Positions 1 through 8,608 of a DNA stretch of 64,000 nucleotides are shown here, one piece after another. Both the position numbers and the translations under genes were made by a program. This DNA comes from Rhinopithecimicrobium faecis. GTDB lineage: Bacteria > Bacteroidota > Bacteroidia > Sphingobacteriales > Sphingobacteriaceae. The number at the start of each line of letters is the position of its first letter. Within the stretch, counting starts at the first letter, position 1. Location of the stretch: contig JAGKSB010000001.1 of assembly GCA_017942165.1 (NCBI GenBank), forward strand, positions 248,001 to 312,000, in the 5' to 3' direction. Under the pieces are notes generated by a model, which had not been told where the DNA came from, did no database searches, and saw nothing but the letters and a program-made list of their open reading frames with translations.

Positions 1-2076
1 ATAGCGTTGTTTTCCATATTTTATAATGTCCATAAAATGGCCATTTGTCAATAACTCTGCAGGATTAGGAGCGATATACCCCGAATACATAATATCAAAT
101 CGATACTTCGAAGGCTCCTTAATAATTAGGCTATCTATAGGAATAGATGGATCTACTAAATATTGAGTGATACCAATATTTGTATGCTGTAGATGCGATA
201 AACCGAGGTAATCTAATACTTTTGGAGAGCGTATATCAGCGCCAATAAGGAGTACATTCTCACCAGACATACTTAGTATACGAGCAAGATTTGTAGAAAC
301 GAATGATTTACCCTCGCCTGATGTCGTCGATGTCACGAAAATTACTTTTGAGGTAGATTTATCTGCCCCTAACATAAATCGAATATTTGTACGCAAAATA
401 CGGAATGCTTCAGCCAATGATGAACGATCATTTTCATGAATTTCCTTATCTTCAGATGATGGTATTTCACCAAGTATTGGCGCTTTGAATCTTGCTTCAA
501 TATCTAGTTTAGACTGCACCTTATTGTCTAATAAGAATTTGACATATAAGATTGCTAAAGGTAATATAGCACCAAGGATTAAACAACCCAATAGGATAAT
601 AGATTTCTTCGGTGCTACAGGTGTTTTAGAACCATAGGCCTCATCAATTACTTTTAATACTTGTGGAGATGCAGCAGCTTTAATTTCAGACTCCTCTTTC
701 TTTTGTAACAAGAAAAGGTAAAAATTCTCTAAAATTTGCTGTTGACGTGAAATATTTCTAAAGCCACGCTCTTGTTTAGGAAGTGACGATAATTTGTTTG
801 ATAAAGAAGACCCTTGACCTTGAATAGAATTCAACGATAATTCTACTGTACGTTTTGAGTTTCTTAAAGAAGTTTTCAAAGACCGATTTAAATCGTCAAT
901 ACTTTGATCTAAAGTTCTGACAACTGGGTTTTCTACCGTTGAGCTTTTTAATAGATCTTGACGCTCTAACACAAGTTCATTGTATTTAGAAATTGCTCCA
1001 GCAATGGTAGCATCTGTTAAACCAATATTTGATGGCAATAGTTGTTTAGAATTTCCTTCTACCGCTTCATTCATATAGGTAATTAACTTCAACTGAGTGC
1101 TGTATTCAAGCACTTTCTTATCATTTTCAAGATCAGACTGCATCATTAGACGACCTTCAGATTCTAAGTCAGTTAATTGATTGGCAACCTTATAATCTTC
1201 TAAATCTCTATCAGCTCCTTTCAAATCCTTTGATAGTAATACTAGGCGATCAGATATAAATTCGGAGGTTTTTTTAGTTAATAAGTTATTGTCATCTACT
1301 AAATCGGTATTATAAACGTTTACTAATTCATTTATAAATAATCTCGACCTTTCTATCACATTATCCGTTAATGAAATATTAACGATAAAGGACATTTTCT
1401 CCTTGTTAGGAGTAATTTGTATACGTTGAATATATTTATCGACTGTCGACTCAATTGGATTAATAATAATATCAAATTCTGAATCTAAATAATTATCTAG
1501 TTTAAATTGAGGAATTAAAAGAAATGATCTATTTCCAATTTGTGTCTTTTGACCAAATCTACCATCAGTAGAATTTTGAGAGTTTCGAATTTTAAATTCA
1601 GTTTTAGAAACAATTTCTACATGATAATTAGCAAGTAAACTATCTGAAATATTCCTATTATCTAATGAAATAAATTTTATAGGACTTTCATTTAATAATA
1701 ACTCAGACTTTTTCACCTTACCTTTTACAAAGTATCTAATGTTAAAATCATATTTACGAATAACTTTAGAGATTAATCTACGTGATTTTAAAACATCAAT
1801 TTGATCAGACACAAAGGAAGAGGAGGAACTCCCTCCTACGGACATCAAGTCTGAAATACCGGCTAATTCCGAAGACATTCCGGACTCCTTATCTATTAAT
1901 AAAATTTTAGAAGACACAGAATAAGAATTCTCAGCATATCGTAAATATATAAAGCCAGAAAACAAACAAATAAAAATGGAAAAAACAAACCACTTCCAGT
2001 AATAAAAATATTGTTCAAAAATTTGTGTTAAATTTAAACCATCTTCATTGGAAAGATTTTCTTTATTATCAATCAT
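1..2076 (-). CDS. Polysaccharide biosynthesis tyrosine autokinase (Wzc-like), 3' end cut by window edge
   Basis: Open frame running off the left edge, read by me on the minus strand from an ATG at 2076. It is an inner-membrane polysaccharide co-polymerase with a BY-kinase domain, which controls chain length and export through cycles of tyrosine phosphorylation. A transmembrane helix lies at about residues 29-46, followed by a Wzz-like periplasmic region with a long coiled-coil-rich part, and a second transmembrane helix near residues 487-511. The cytoplasmic kinase begins with a Walker A motif, TSGEGKSF, near residue 587. The C-terminal part, with the expected tyrosine cluster, lies outside the window. 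It starts 7 bases after the stop of the Wza-like gene, so the two are surely co-transcribed. The opposing phosphatase is encoded divergently at 3053-3853. Family assignment is firm; the exact polymer is not known. Confidence 0.93.
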   Translation of the reverse strand, partial: MIDNKENLSNEDGLNLTQIFEQYFYYWKWFVFSIFICLFSGFIYLRYAENSYSVSSKILLIDKESGMSSELAGISDLMSVGGSSSSSFVSDQIDVLKSRRLISKVIRKYDFNIRYFVKGKVKKSELLLNESPIKFISLDNRNISDSLLANYHVEIVSKTEFKIRNSQNSTDGRFGQKTQIGNRSFLLIPQFKLDNYLDSEFDIIINPIESTVDKYIQRIQITPNKEKMSFIVNISLTDNVIERSRLFINELVNVYNTDLVDDNNLLTKKTSEFISDRLVLLSKDLKGADRDLEDYKVANQLTDLESEGRLMMQSDLENDKKVLEYSTQLKLITYMNEAVEGNSKQLLPSNIGLTDATIAGAISKYNELVLERQDLLKSSTVENPVVRTLDQSIDDLNRSLKTSLRNSKRTVELSLNSIQGQGSSLSNKLSSLPKQERGFRNISRQQQILENFYLFLLQKKEESEIKAAASPQVLKVIDEAYGSKTPVAPKKSIILLGCLILGAILPLAILYVKFLLDNKVQSKLDIEARFKAPILGEIPSSEDKEIHENDRSSLAEAFRILRTNIRFMLGADKSTSKVIFVTSTTSGEGKSFVSTNLARILSMSGENVLLIGADIRSPKVLDYLGLSHLQHTNIGITQYLVDPSIPIDSLIIKEPSKYRFDIMYSGYIAPNPAELLTNGHFMDIIKYGKQRY

Positions 2077-2083
2077 AAGAAAT

Positions 2084-2857
2084 TTATCGAGTTAATACGG
2101 ATATTACTGTTATTAATAAACCTGCAACAGAGACAATAATATTTGTATTTTGACCTAGTCCAGAATTTCTAACTTGTGTTTTATTTGGTTCGACGTAAAC
2201 CATATCATTTTGTACCAAGTAATAAACAGGTGAATTTAGGGACGCCTCTTGTGTTAAATCAATTCTATGCATCTCTTTCTTTCCGTCAATTTCTCGAACT
2301 ACTAAGACATTAGATCTTTTCGCTTTCAAAGTTAAATCACCGGCCATACCTAATGCTTCCATTATAGTAATACGATCCGAAGTTAAGCTGAAAGTACCAG
2401 GTTTTGCAACCTCTCCAACTACAGTAACTTTAAAATTTGCAATAGTAATGTTTACTGTAGGCTGAACAACATACTTGTTCAATAATTCACGCATTTTATC
2501 CACTAGCTCCATACGAGTCAAACCTGTAACTTTAATTTTACCTAAGATAGGATAGTCAATAAAACCAGCTTCATCAACGTAATATGTAGGTTTAAAAGAA
2601 TTATCTGTTGAGTTTGCAATTTGCTGATTAACGGCTTGCTGATTGAAAGATTGCAAAGCCTTAGGATCTGCTGCAGAAACAATAATTACAAGTGCATCAT
2701 TAATTTGAATTTTGGGTCTAAAATTTTCAAATACAGTATTTAACTCTGTTTCGTCAGGCTGAAAATATACGACATCCTTCCTTGATGCACAAGATGTCGC
2801 TATTAATAAAATGGCTAAAAAAAAGCCTATATAATGCCGATTATTTATATAAAACAT
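2084..2857 (-). CDS. Polysaccharide export outer-membrane lipoprotein (Wza/BexD family)
   Basis: This 257-residue protein is the outer-membrane export component for capsule or exopolysaccharide. The N-terminus is a lipoprotein signal with lipobox IATSC, putting the acylated cysteine at residue 23. A Poly_export domain follows at about residues 45-135. An SLBB-type segment (VTVVGEVAKPGTFSL) begins near residue 144. The last 20 residues are a hydrophobic helix, the position where Wza proteins insert their barrel-forming helix. It is shorter than E. coli Wza because it has a single SLBB repeat, which is usual in Bacteroidota. It is first in a two-gene unit with the Wzc-like kinase. The upstream 195-base gap separates it from a divergent PHP phosphatase and holds the promoter region. 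Confidence 0.93.
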   Translation of the reverse strand: MFYINNRHYIGFFLAILLIATSCASRKDVVYFQPDETELNTVFENFRPKIQINDALVIIVSAADPKALQSFNQQAVNQQIANSTDNSFKPTYYVDEAGFIDYPILGKIKVTGLTRMELVDKMRELLNKYVVQPTVNITIANFKVTVVGEVAKPGTFSLTSDRITIMEALGMAGDLTLKAKRSNVLVVREIDGKKEMHRIDLTQEASLNSPVYYLVQNDMVYVEPNKTQVRNSGLGQNTNIIVSVAGLLITVISVLTR

Positions 2858-3052
2858 AAAACTTAAGTGATAACTGTTAATAAAAGCGAAGATACTAATT
2901 TTAGGTTGAAAAAATAACGAGTTATTTGAAAATTGAAAAACACATCTTATTCAAGATACGGTAGAAAAAATTCATTTAGGCACAATTATTGTATCTAAAT
3001 TACTAAACAAAAGTATTTTAATTTTTAAATTAAAATTATTAATCAAAAATAA
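2858..3052. promoter_or_regulatory. Divergent promoter region between export genes and PHP phosphatase
   Basis: This AT-rich 195-base gap separates divergent genes and has no coding potential that I can see. On the minus strand a TACTTTTG box, matching the Bacteroidota -7 consensus TAnnTTTG, lies at 3008-3015. No -33 TTG at the usual 17-23 base spacing is visible, and the leader would be long. An inverted repeat, AAATAAC-ga-GTTATTT, lies at 2912-2927. It contains the heptamer AACGAGT (2916-2922), which is also the half-site core of the palindrome over the regulator promoter near 16150. Confidence 0.45.
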
Positions 3053-3853
3053 ATGAATTTTTTATCAAAAATTTTTAGCAGAAAATCTAAAAATAATCAA
3101 GGCATTTCAGGAGGTTTAGAATTTTTGGAAATTGATATGCATAATCATATTCTTCCAGGTATTGACGATGGAGCTAAATCAGTAGAAGACTCTACAAATT
3201 TGATTTTAGGACTTAAAAATTTAGGTATCAAAAATTTTATATGTACTCCACATATTATGGATTTGGTACATCCAAATAATAATGACATAATTGCAAAATC
3301 ATATAATCAATTAATTGATCACTTATTAAATCAAGATATTTCAACAAAAGGTATTTCATATTCTGCGGAATATATGATTGACGAGGGTTTAACGTCCATT
3401 ATTCAATCCAATTCATTAATTCCAATGCCCAACAACTATGTACTCATAGAGATGTCTTATTTATCAGAATCTAAATCTTTATTCAAGACTATTATGGACA
3501 TACAGTCTTTAGGATATAAACCTATATTGGCACATCCTGAAAGATATAATTATTATCATAATAACTTTAATATTTACAAACAAATAAAAGATGCGGGATG
3601 TGATTTACAACTTAATTTATTATCAATTTCTTCTTATTATGGGATTTCTGTTAAAACATCAGCATTAGCATTAATAAAATCTGGCATGTATGATTTCGTT
3701 GGTACTGATACTCACCATGAAAGACATCTCAATGCACTAAATGATGTTGTAAAAAAATATCCCATCAAAAAACTTTTAGATACTTGTAATATCAAGAATC
3801 AAGATTTAATTAATACTAATTTTGGTAATGAGAGACTCGCTATCGTTGGCTAA
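3053..3853 (+). CDS. PHP-family protein-tyrosine phosphatase (CpsB/YwqE-like)
   Basis: This is a 266-residue metal-dependent phosphatase of the PHP (polymerase and histidinol phosphatase) superfamily. Family members dephosphorylate the BY-kinase and so reset capsule export. The metal-binding start motif is visible as DMHNHILPGIDDGA (His30, His32, Asp38-Asp39). A further conserved segment is LAHPERY near the middle, and GTDTHHERH near the C-terminus supplies the last metal ligands. It is transcribed away from the Wza/Wzc pair and converges on the polysaccharide biosynthesis block, with a shared hairpin terminator in between. The role is inferred from family and position; phosphatase activity against the neighbouring kinase is the natural expectation. 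Confidence 0.9.
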   Translation: MNFLSKIFSRKSKNNQGISGGLEFLEIDMHNHILPGIDDGAKSVEDSTNLILGLKNLGIKNFICTPHIMDLVHPNNNDIIAKSYNQLIDHLLNQDISTKGISYSAEYMIDEGLTSIIQSNSLIPMPNNYVLIEMSYLSESKSLFKTIMDIQSLGYKPILAHPERYNYYHNNFNIYKQIKDAGCDLQLNLLSISSYYGISVKTSALALIKSGMYDFVGTDTHHERHLNALNDVVKKYPIKKLLDTCNIKNQDLINTNFGNERLAIVG

Positions 3854-3870
3854 TTAAACTGATTTTAGGC

Positions 3871-3923
3871 AAAAAAATCACAATGATATATAATTCAAAA
3901 TCATACATCATTGTGATTTTTTT
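3871..3923. terminator. Bidirectional hairpin terminator between convergent genes
   Basis: A perfect 17-base inverted repeat (arms 3871-3887 and 3907-3923) encloses a 19-base loop. The arms begin with an A-run and end with a T-run, so both transcripts end in a U-tract. It lies between the stop codons of the PHP phosphatase (+) and the aminotransferase that ends the polysaccharide block (-), so it can serve both. Confidence 0.88.
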
Positions 3924-3931
3924 ATGAGTAA

Positions 3932-5068
3932 TTATTTAGAGAGTACCTCAAATAAAGCTTCTTCAATACGATTTCTGTCACTATCCGTTAAGTTGGATCC
4001 AGAAGGAAGGCACAGACCTGTATTAAATAAATCCTCAGAATTATTAGTACCGTAATATGGACTTGTAGCGAATACAGGTTGTAGATGCATTGGCTTCCAT
4101 ATAGGTCTGCATTCTATATTCTTGGACGCAAGATAAAGTCTTAATTTTTCAGGAGATATTTTACAAATTTCAGGATTAAGCGTTATAGCTGTTAACCAAT
4201 GGTTAGAATAAAAGTCCGCATTCGGTGCCGCGTGTAAATTTACACCTTCAATTTTAGAAAATATTCTTGAATAAAATTGAAACATCTCCCTACGGCTGTC
4301 AATTCTATTAACTAAAACTTCCATTTGACCACGTCCAATACCTGCTGAAACATTGGACATTCTATAATTATACCCAATTTCAGAGTGTTGATAATGCGGC
4401 GCTTCATCTCTAGCCTGTGTAGATAAAAATATTGTTTTATTTTTATCTAGTTGATTAGTGCACACCAACGCGCCACCACCAGATGTAGTAATAATTTTAT
4501 TTCCATTAAAACTTAAAACACCAAACCTACCAAATGTACCACATAATTTTCCTTTATAATTTGAACCCAAGGCTTCTGCGGCATCCTCTATCACAGGTAT
4601 ATTGTATTTTGAAGCTATCGAACATAATTCATCCATTTTTGCTGGCATACCATATAGATGAACAACAATTATAGCTTTAACTCTCTTTCCAAGTTTTAGT
4701 CGTTCAAGAATAGCTGTCTCTAATGCTTCAGGACACATATTCCAGGTTTCAAATTCAGAATCTACAAAAACAGGTGTTGCTCCTAAATAAGCTATAGGAT
4801 TAGCAGATGCAGAAAATGTTAAAGATTGACAAATAACTTCATCTCCAAATTTAACGTCACATTGTATCAATGCTAAATGTAATGCTGCAGTTCCCGAAGA
4901 TAAAGCCGCAACTTCAACATCGTTATTCAAAAATACTTTTAAATCGTTTTCAAAACCATCTACATTCGGCCCTAAAGGCGCCACCCAATTAGCTTCAAAC
5001 GCTTCATTAATATAGTTTAATTCATTACCTCCCATATGAGGAGATGATAACCAAATCTTATTATTCAT
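3932..5068 (-). CDS. DegT/DnrJ/EryC1-family PLP sugar aminotransferase (PglE-like)
   Basis: This 378-residue PLP-dependent aminotransferase of the DegT family converts a UDP-4-keto-6-deoxy-HexNAc into its 4-amino form. The Schiff-base lysine is K191 in SFNGNKIITTSGGG. The PLP-pyridine aspartate is D162 in VIEDAAEALGS. The N-terminus (WLSSPHMGGNE) and the residues facing the sugar match the PglE/pilin-glycosylation branch. It is followed upstream in the operon by a PglD-like acetyltransferase and a PglC-like phosphosugar transferase, the same trio that makes and loads diacetylbacillosamine in Campylobacter. The matching 4,6-dehydratase (PglF) is not in this window. It is the last gene of the minus-strand block, ending at the shared terminator. 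Confidence 0.9.
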   Translation of the reverse strand: MNNKIWLSSPHMGGNELNYINEAFEANWVAPLGPNVDGFENDLKVFLNNDVEVAALSSGTAALHLALIQCDVKFGDEVICQSLTFSASANPIAYLGATPVFVDSEFETWNMCPEALETAILERLKLGKRVKAIIVVHLYGMPAKMDELCSIASKYNIPVIEDAAEALGSNYKGKLCGTFGRFGVLSFNGNKIITTSGGGALVCTNQLDKNKTIFLSTQARDEAPHYQHSEIGYNYRMSNVSAGIGRGQMEVLVNRIDSRREMFQFYSRIFSKIEGVNLHAAPNADFYSNHWLTAITLNPEICKISPEKLRLYLASKNIECRPIWKPMHLQPVFATSPYYGTNNSEDLFNTGLCLPSGSNLTDSDRNRIEEALFEVLSK

Positions 5069-5079
5069 ATTCTTTATAA

Positions 5080-5667
5080 TTAAATTTTTTTACTCGGATT
5101 CCCTACTACTTTTGTACCATCAGGTACGTCTCGAATTACTACAGCTCCTGCACCAACAATACAGTTACGACCAACACTCACGCCTTGAATTATACAACAT
5201 CCAATTCCTAAGTGAGTACATTCACCTACTTTAACATTACCCGCAATTGCAACATTTGGGGATACATGAACATAATCCTCAATGATACAATCGTGGTCAA
5301 TAGATGAATTTGTATTTAAAATTACATGTCTACCTATAATTACAGAAGAATTTACTGTAACTCCTGCCATGATCACTGTACCTTCATTAACTAAACATCT
5401 TTTAGAAATATTAGCTGATGGATGTATTAAGGTTGGAAACGTCCCAGACAGCTTGTTAGCAATTTTTTTTCTAATAGAATTGTCACCTATAGCTATTATC
5501 CATTCCTCATTTCTATAAGAGTTATTTGAAGAATATATAGGGTAATTAAAAAGAAATTTATTTTCTGCATAATCATCAACAAATCCTTCAATATTTAATT
5601 TTAATACTTCAGCTATTTCTAAGACAACTTTAGCGTGCCCACCAGAACCGTATAAATATAATCCCAT
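5080..5667 (-). CDS. Sugar O/N-acyltransferase, hexapeptide type (PglD-like acetyltransferase)
   Basis: This is a 195-residue left-handed beta-helix acetyltransferase. The N-terminal Rossmann-like sugar-nucleotide domain starts with YGSGGHAKVV, typical of PglD/NeuD. From about residue 85 the sequence shows hexapeptide repeats. The catalytic-base histidine falls at H125 in SIDHDCII, the position used by PglD. Expected reaction: acetyl-CoA-dependent N-acetylation of the 4-amino group made by the neighbouring aminotransferase. It lies 11 bases from the aminotransferase gene and 4 bases from the PglC-like gene, so the three form a tight sub-operon. NeuD-type O-acetylation of another sugar is an alternative, but the neighbours favour PglD. 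Confidence 0.88.
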   Translation of the reverse strand: MGLYLYGSGGHAKVVLEIAEVLKLNIEGFVDDYAENKFLFNYPIYSSNNSYRNEEWIIAIGDNSIRKKIANKLSGTFPTLIHPSANISKRCLVNEGTVIMAGVTVNSSVIIGRHVILNTNSSIDHDCIIEDYVHVSPNVAIAGNVKVGECTHLGIGCCIIQGVSVGRNCIVGAGAVVIRDVPDGTKVVGNPSKKI

Positions 5668-5671
5668 CTAT

Positions 5672-6280
5672 TTAATTTTCGTCACCTCTGAAAGGCTCAA
5701 TAGTTACATGATCTTTACTAGATATTCCTTCTCGAATAAATACCTTTTTGATTGTCATAAAGAATATTTTTGTATCTAATAATAGGGATATATTATCTAC
5801 ATAATATACATCTAATATAAATTTCATTTTCCAAGTAATTGCATTTCGACCATTAACCTGCGCCCAACCTGTAATTCCTGGACGAACTTCATGCCTACGG
5901 GCTTGATCACTGTTGTAAATATCTAAATAACTTACAAGTAATGGTCGAGGGCCAATTATAGACATATGTCCTAGCAATACATTGAATAGCTGTGGAATTT
6001 CATCTAATGAAGTTTTCCGTACAAAAGAGCCTATACTAGTTAAACGCTCTGAATCAGGCAACAGCTCTCCAGAACTATCAACTTTATCGTTCATAGTCTT
6101 AAATTTTATAATCTTGAAAATGACCCCATTAAGTCCAGGCCTAGATTGAAAAAAAAAGGGCTTACCACTATTAGCAAAAGATAATCCTATTGTTACAACA
6201 ATAAAAATTGGACTCAAAATTATTATCCCAACAAGTGATATTATAATATCAAATATTCTCTTAAAATAATTTCTATACAT
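5672..6280 (-). CDS. Undecaprenyl-phosphate phosphoglycosyl transferase (PglC/WcaJ small form)
   Basis: This 202-residue monotopic phosphoglycosyl transferase starts repeat-unit assembly by moving a sugar-1-phosphate from UDP-sugar to undecaprenyl phosphate at the inner membrane. An N-terminal re-entrant hydrophobic helix spans about residues 8-30. The catalytic core follows with KFKTMND, the DEIPQLFNVL segment containing the Asp-Glu dyad, and the C-terminal RPGITGWAQVNGRN signature. The length matches PglC, which lacks the extra N-terminal domains of WcaJ/WbaP. Its 5' end is overlapped by 8 bases by the end of the glycosyltransferase gene transcribed before it. Together with the PglD/PglE-like genes this suggests that an amino-acetamido deoxy-sugar is the first sugar of the unit. 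Confidence 0.92.
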   Translation of the reverse strand: MYRNYFKRIFDIIISLVGIIILSPIFIVVTIGLSFANSGKPFFFQSRPGLNGVIFKIIKFKTMNDKVDSSGELLPDSERLTSIGSFVRKTSLDEIPQLFNVLLGHMSIIGPRPLLVSYLDIYNSDQARRHEVRPGITGWAQVNGRNAITWKMKFILDVYYVDNISLLLDTKIFFMTIKKVFIREGISSKDHVTIEPFRGDEN

Positions 6281-7499
6281 TAAACTTATTTTTAATTCTA
6301 TTTATAATACTTAGATATTTACTAGAAGCAATTGTTAAAGAATAATTTTTAACAGCAATATCACGAGCGTTTAGACCCATTTGATAAATCTTCGAACTAT
6401 CATTAACAAAATTAACAAATTCTAAAATATTAACCTTTTCAATATCAGGATTTAAAGTAAATCCAATATTTTCTTTTATTATCACTTCGGACTGCCATCC
6501 AAAATGATTAATAACAATTGGTTTACCTGCAGCTAAGGAATCGAAAAATTTATTAGCAGAATTTGCCCATAACTCTTCAATTGGAGCGACAAAAGAACTC
6601 CCGCATGTTACTTCGCTGTAAACTTTAGGGAGATCACTTTTGCTTACAGAAGCTATAAAAAATAAATTTTTATTAAAAATATTTAGAGCCTTTGATTTTT
6701 CAATTAAACGATCTTTTTCCGACCCCTCACCAACAAGGATAAATATTAAATCTGGATCAATCTCAAAAGTTTTTTCTGCCAAATTTAGTATGTAATCTAT
6801 ATTATTCACTTTACCAAATGTACCAGCATACAAAATGGATCTTTTCGGATTAAAACCAAGAGCATTAAATAAATATTTATTCTGATAATTTATATTAAAC
6901 CTATCAATTTCCGATATATTTTCAATTACAACTTCCGCTTTCGTAGAAAATTCTGGATATCTAGAAATTATTGAACTCTTCATGTCCCTAGATAAAGGCA
7001 CAATAGAATCAGAATATTTATATAATAAATATTCTAGCTTTAATAAAAGCTTTATTATTACTTTATTTTTAACAGCGCCAATAGCGACTACAGCTTCGGG
7101 CCACACATCTCTAACCTCAAATATAAAAGGTGATCTATGAATAATTTTTTTTATTAAAGCTGGAATCCCAATTGTTAATGGTGTAGAAGTTGCTAATACC
7201 AAATCTGTCTTTATAGAAAGTAATTTAATGGTTGAGAAAAATAAAAACGATATAAATACAAAAATCCTTTTTAGATAAGAAAAAGAATTATCATATGGAA
7301 GATACAAATAATGAATTTTAATTCCATCAAGATCTTCAATACGCCAATTCTTTCCATTAAATCCGAAATTGTTTGATGTCGTTGTTATTACTTCAACTTC
7401 GAATCCATTATTAACAAAAGATTTTGATAAATCATAAGATCTTGTCCCACCATTTTCATTTGGCTGCTTAAAATACTGATGCAGGTATACTATCTTCAT
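6273..7499 (-). CDS. Glycosyltransferase family 4 (WbuB-like)
   Basis: This 408-residue GT-B glycosyltransferase belongs to the GT4 clan. The N-terminus MKIVYLHQYFKQPNENGGTR and the ITTTSNN segment are typical of the WbuB-like subgroup, whose known members transfer N-acetyl-fucosamine-type sugars in O-antigen loci. The C-terminal half carries the donor-binding region with ILYAGTFGKVNN, and the terminal signature NKFFDSLAAGKPIVIN replaces the classic E-x7-E motif. It overlaps the preceding and following genes by 4 and 8 bases, so it is translationally coupled. Sequence here is very AT-rich, like the rest of the cassette. Donor and acceptor cannot be read from sequence. Confidence 0.85.
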   Translation of the reverse strand: MKIVYLHQYFKQPNENGGTRSYDLSKSFVNNGFEVEVITTTSNNFGFNGKNWRIEDLDGIKIHYLYLPYDNSFSYLKRIFVFISFLFFSTIKLLSIKTDLVLATSTPLTIGIPALIKKIIHRSPFIFEVRDVWPEAVVAIGAVKNKVIIKLLLKLEYLLYKYSDSIVPLSRDMKSSIISRYPEFSTKAEVVIENISEIDRFNINYQNKYLFNALGFNPKRSILYAGTFGKVNNIDYILNLAEKTFEIDPDLIFILVGEGSEKDRLIEKSKALNIFNKNLFFIASVSKSDLPKVYSEVTCGSSFVAPIEELWANSANKFFDSLAAGKPIVINHFGWQSEVIIKENIGFTLNPDIEKVNILEFVNFVNDSSKIYQMGLNARDIAVKNYSLTIASSKYLSIINRIKNKFNV

Positions 7500-8608
7500 A
7501 AATTAATTATTTTAAGCAATTCTTTAATATTTGTATTAACGGAAAACAATCTTGTTGCAACATCATATGAATTTTTGGACATTTCAACATAATTCAATTC
7601 ATTGTCAATAAATTGCTCTATACCCGTTGACATTTTAAAAATGTCATTATAAAAAACACTACCAATTTTATATTCTGTAATAAGATTATCTGGATTTGAG
7701 TTTAAAGAAAAAACAGGTACACCTACTAACCACGATTGCACCATAACGTTTGAAAAACCTTCAGAAACGCTGGTATTAATTGTTAAAAAAGACTTAGATA
7801 ATTCTTGATTTACAATTGTATTACTTTGTTCTCCTAAATATTTAAGGTTAGTCATTTGATTAATTCTATTCTGTAAGAAGTTGCCATATTCACCAGCCTC
7901 AATTCTACCAATTATAACAAAAGATAATGAACTATTATTTTTAAAATTATCAGCAAGGTCTAAAAAAACATCTAACTGCTTAACTTTTCGAGAACTTCCA
8001 ATCCAAATAATTTGTTTTGAGGATTCATGGTACTTAATTGATGGATTTAAAACATGATCAATTACTGGGTGCATATTATAAATATGATGAATTACTTTAG
8101 GATCAACCTGATTTTCAATTAAAAGACCTTTCTGTTCACTATTTTGTACAATAAAATCAATTTTACTAGATTTAATCTTCGAAAACATAATTTTTTTTGT
8201 TAATGATTTAATATTTAAACCACTAAAAATCAAACTATACTTATCGGCAATATGCAAAATATACTTAAATCCAAGTTTCTTTTGAAAAAGAGATAAATAA
8301 AATGAAAATGGATTTAGTATCCTCTGATAGACAATATTTGGTGACTCTTTTTTTAAAATACTTAATATCTTTCTAGAAATTGGAAGGTATAAAGATAATT
8401 TATTTAAGCGCGCAATAGATTTATTATAAGCAACATGATATACTTTAATATTATCTCGTACTTCTATTTTATCATAATCAGAAGTTCCTATCGAGATATA
8501 AAACAATTCAAAGTCAATTTTTAACTCATCAGCAATAATTTTTGATTGATACTCAGCTCCGCCTACTACATCAGGATAAAAGCCAACAAAAACACATATT
8601 TTACGCAT
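7496..8608 (-). CDS. Glycosyltransferase family 4
   Basis: This 370-residue GT-B fold glycosyltransferase has an N-terminal glycine-rich acceptor loop, VGGAEYQSK, near residue 15. The C-terminal nucleotide-sugar site includes IIWIGSSRKVKQLD near residue 200. The EGFSNVMVQSWLVGVPV segment near residue 285 is the E-x7-E-type donor ribose/phosphate region. It would act on the cytoplasmic face, extending the lipid-linked repeat unit. It overlaps the polymerase gene by 8 bases and the WbuB-like gene by 4 bases. Base composition is AT-rich. The sugar transferred is unknown. Confidence 0.85.
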   Translation of the reverse strand: MRKICVFVGFYPDVVGGAEYQSKIIADELKIDFELFYISIGTSDYDKIEVRDNIKVYHVAYNKSIARLNKLSLYLPISRKILSILKKESPNIVYQRILNPFSFYLSLFQKKLGFKYILHIADKYSLIFSGLNIKSLTKKIMFSKIKSSKIDFIVQNSEQKGLLIENQVDPKVIHHIYNMHPVIDHVLNPSIKYHESSKQIIWIGSSRKVKQLDVFLDLADNFKNNSSLSFVIIGRIEAGEYGNFLQNRINQMTNLKYLGEQSNTIVNQELSKSFLTINTSVSEGFSNVMVQSWLVGVPVFSLNSNPDNLITEYKIGSVFYNDIFKMSTGIEQFIDNELNYVEMSKNSYDVATRLFSVNTNIKELLKIINL

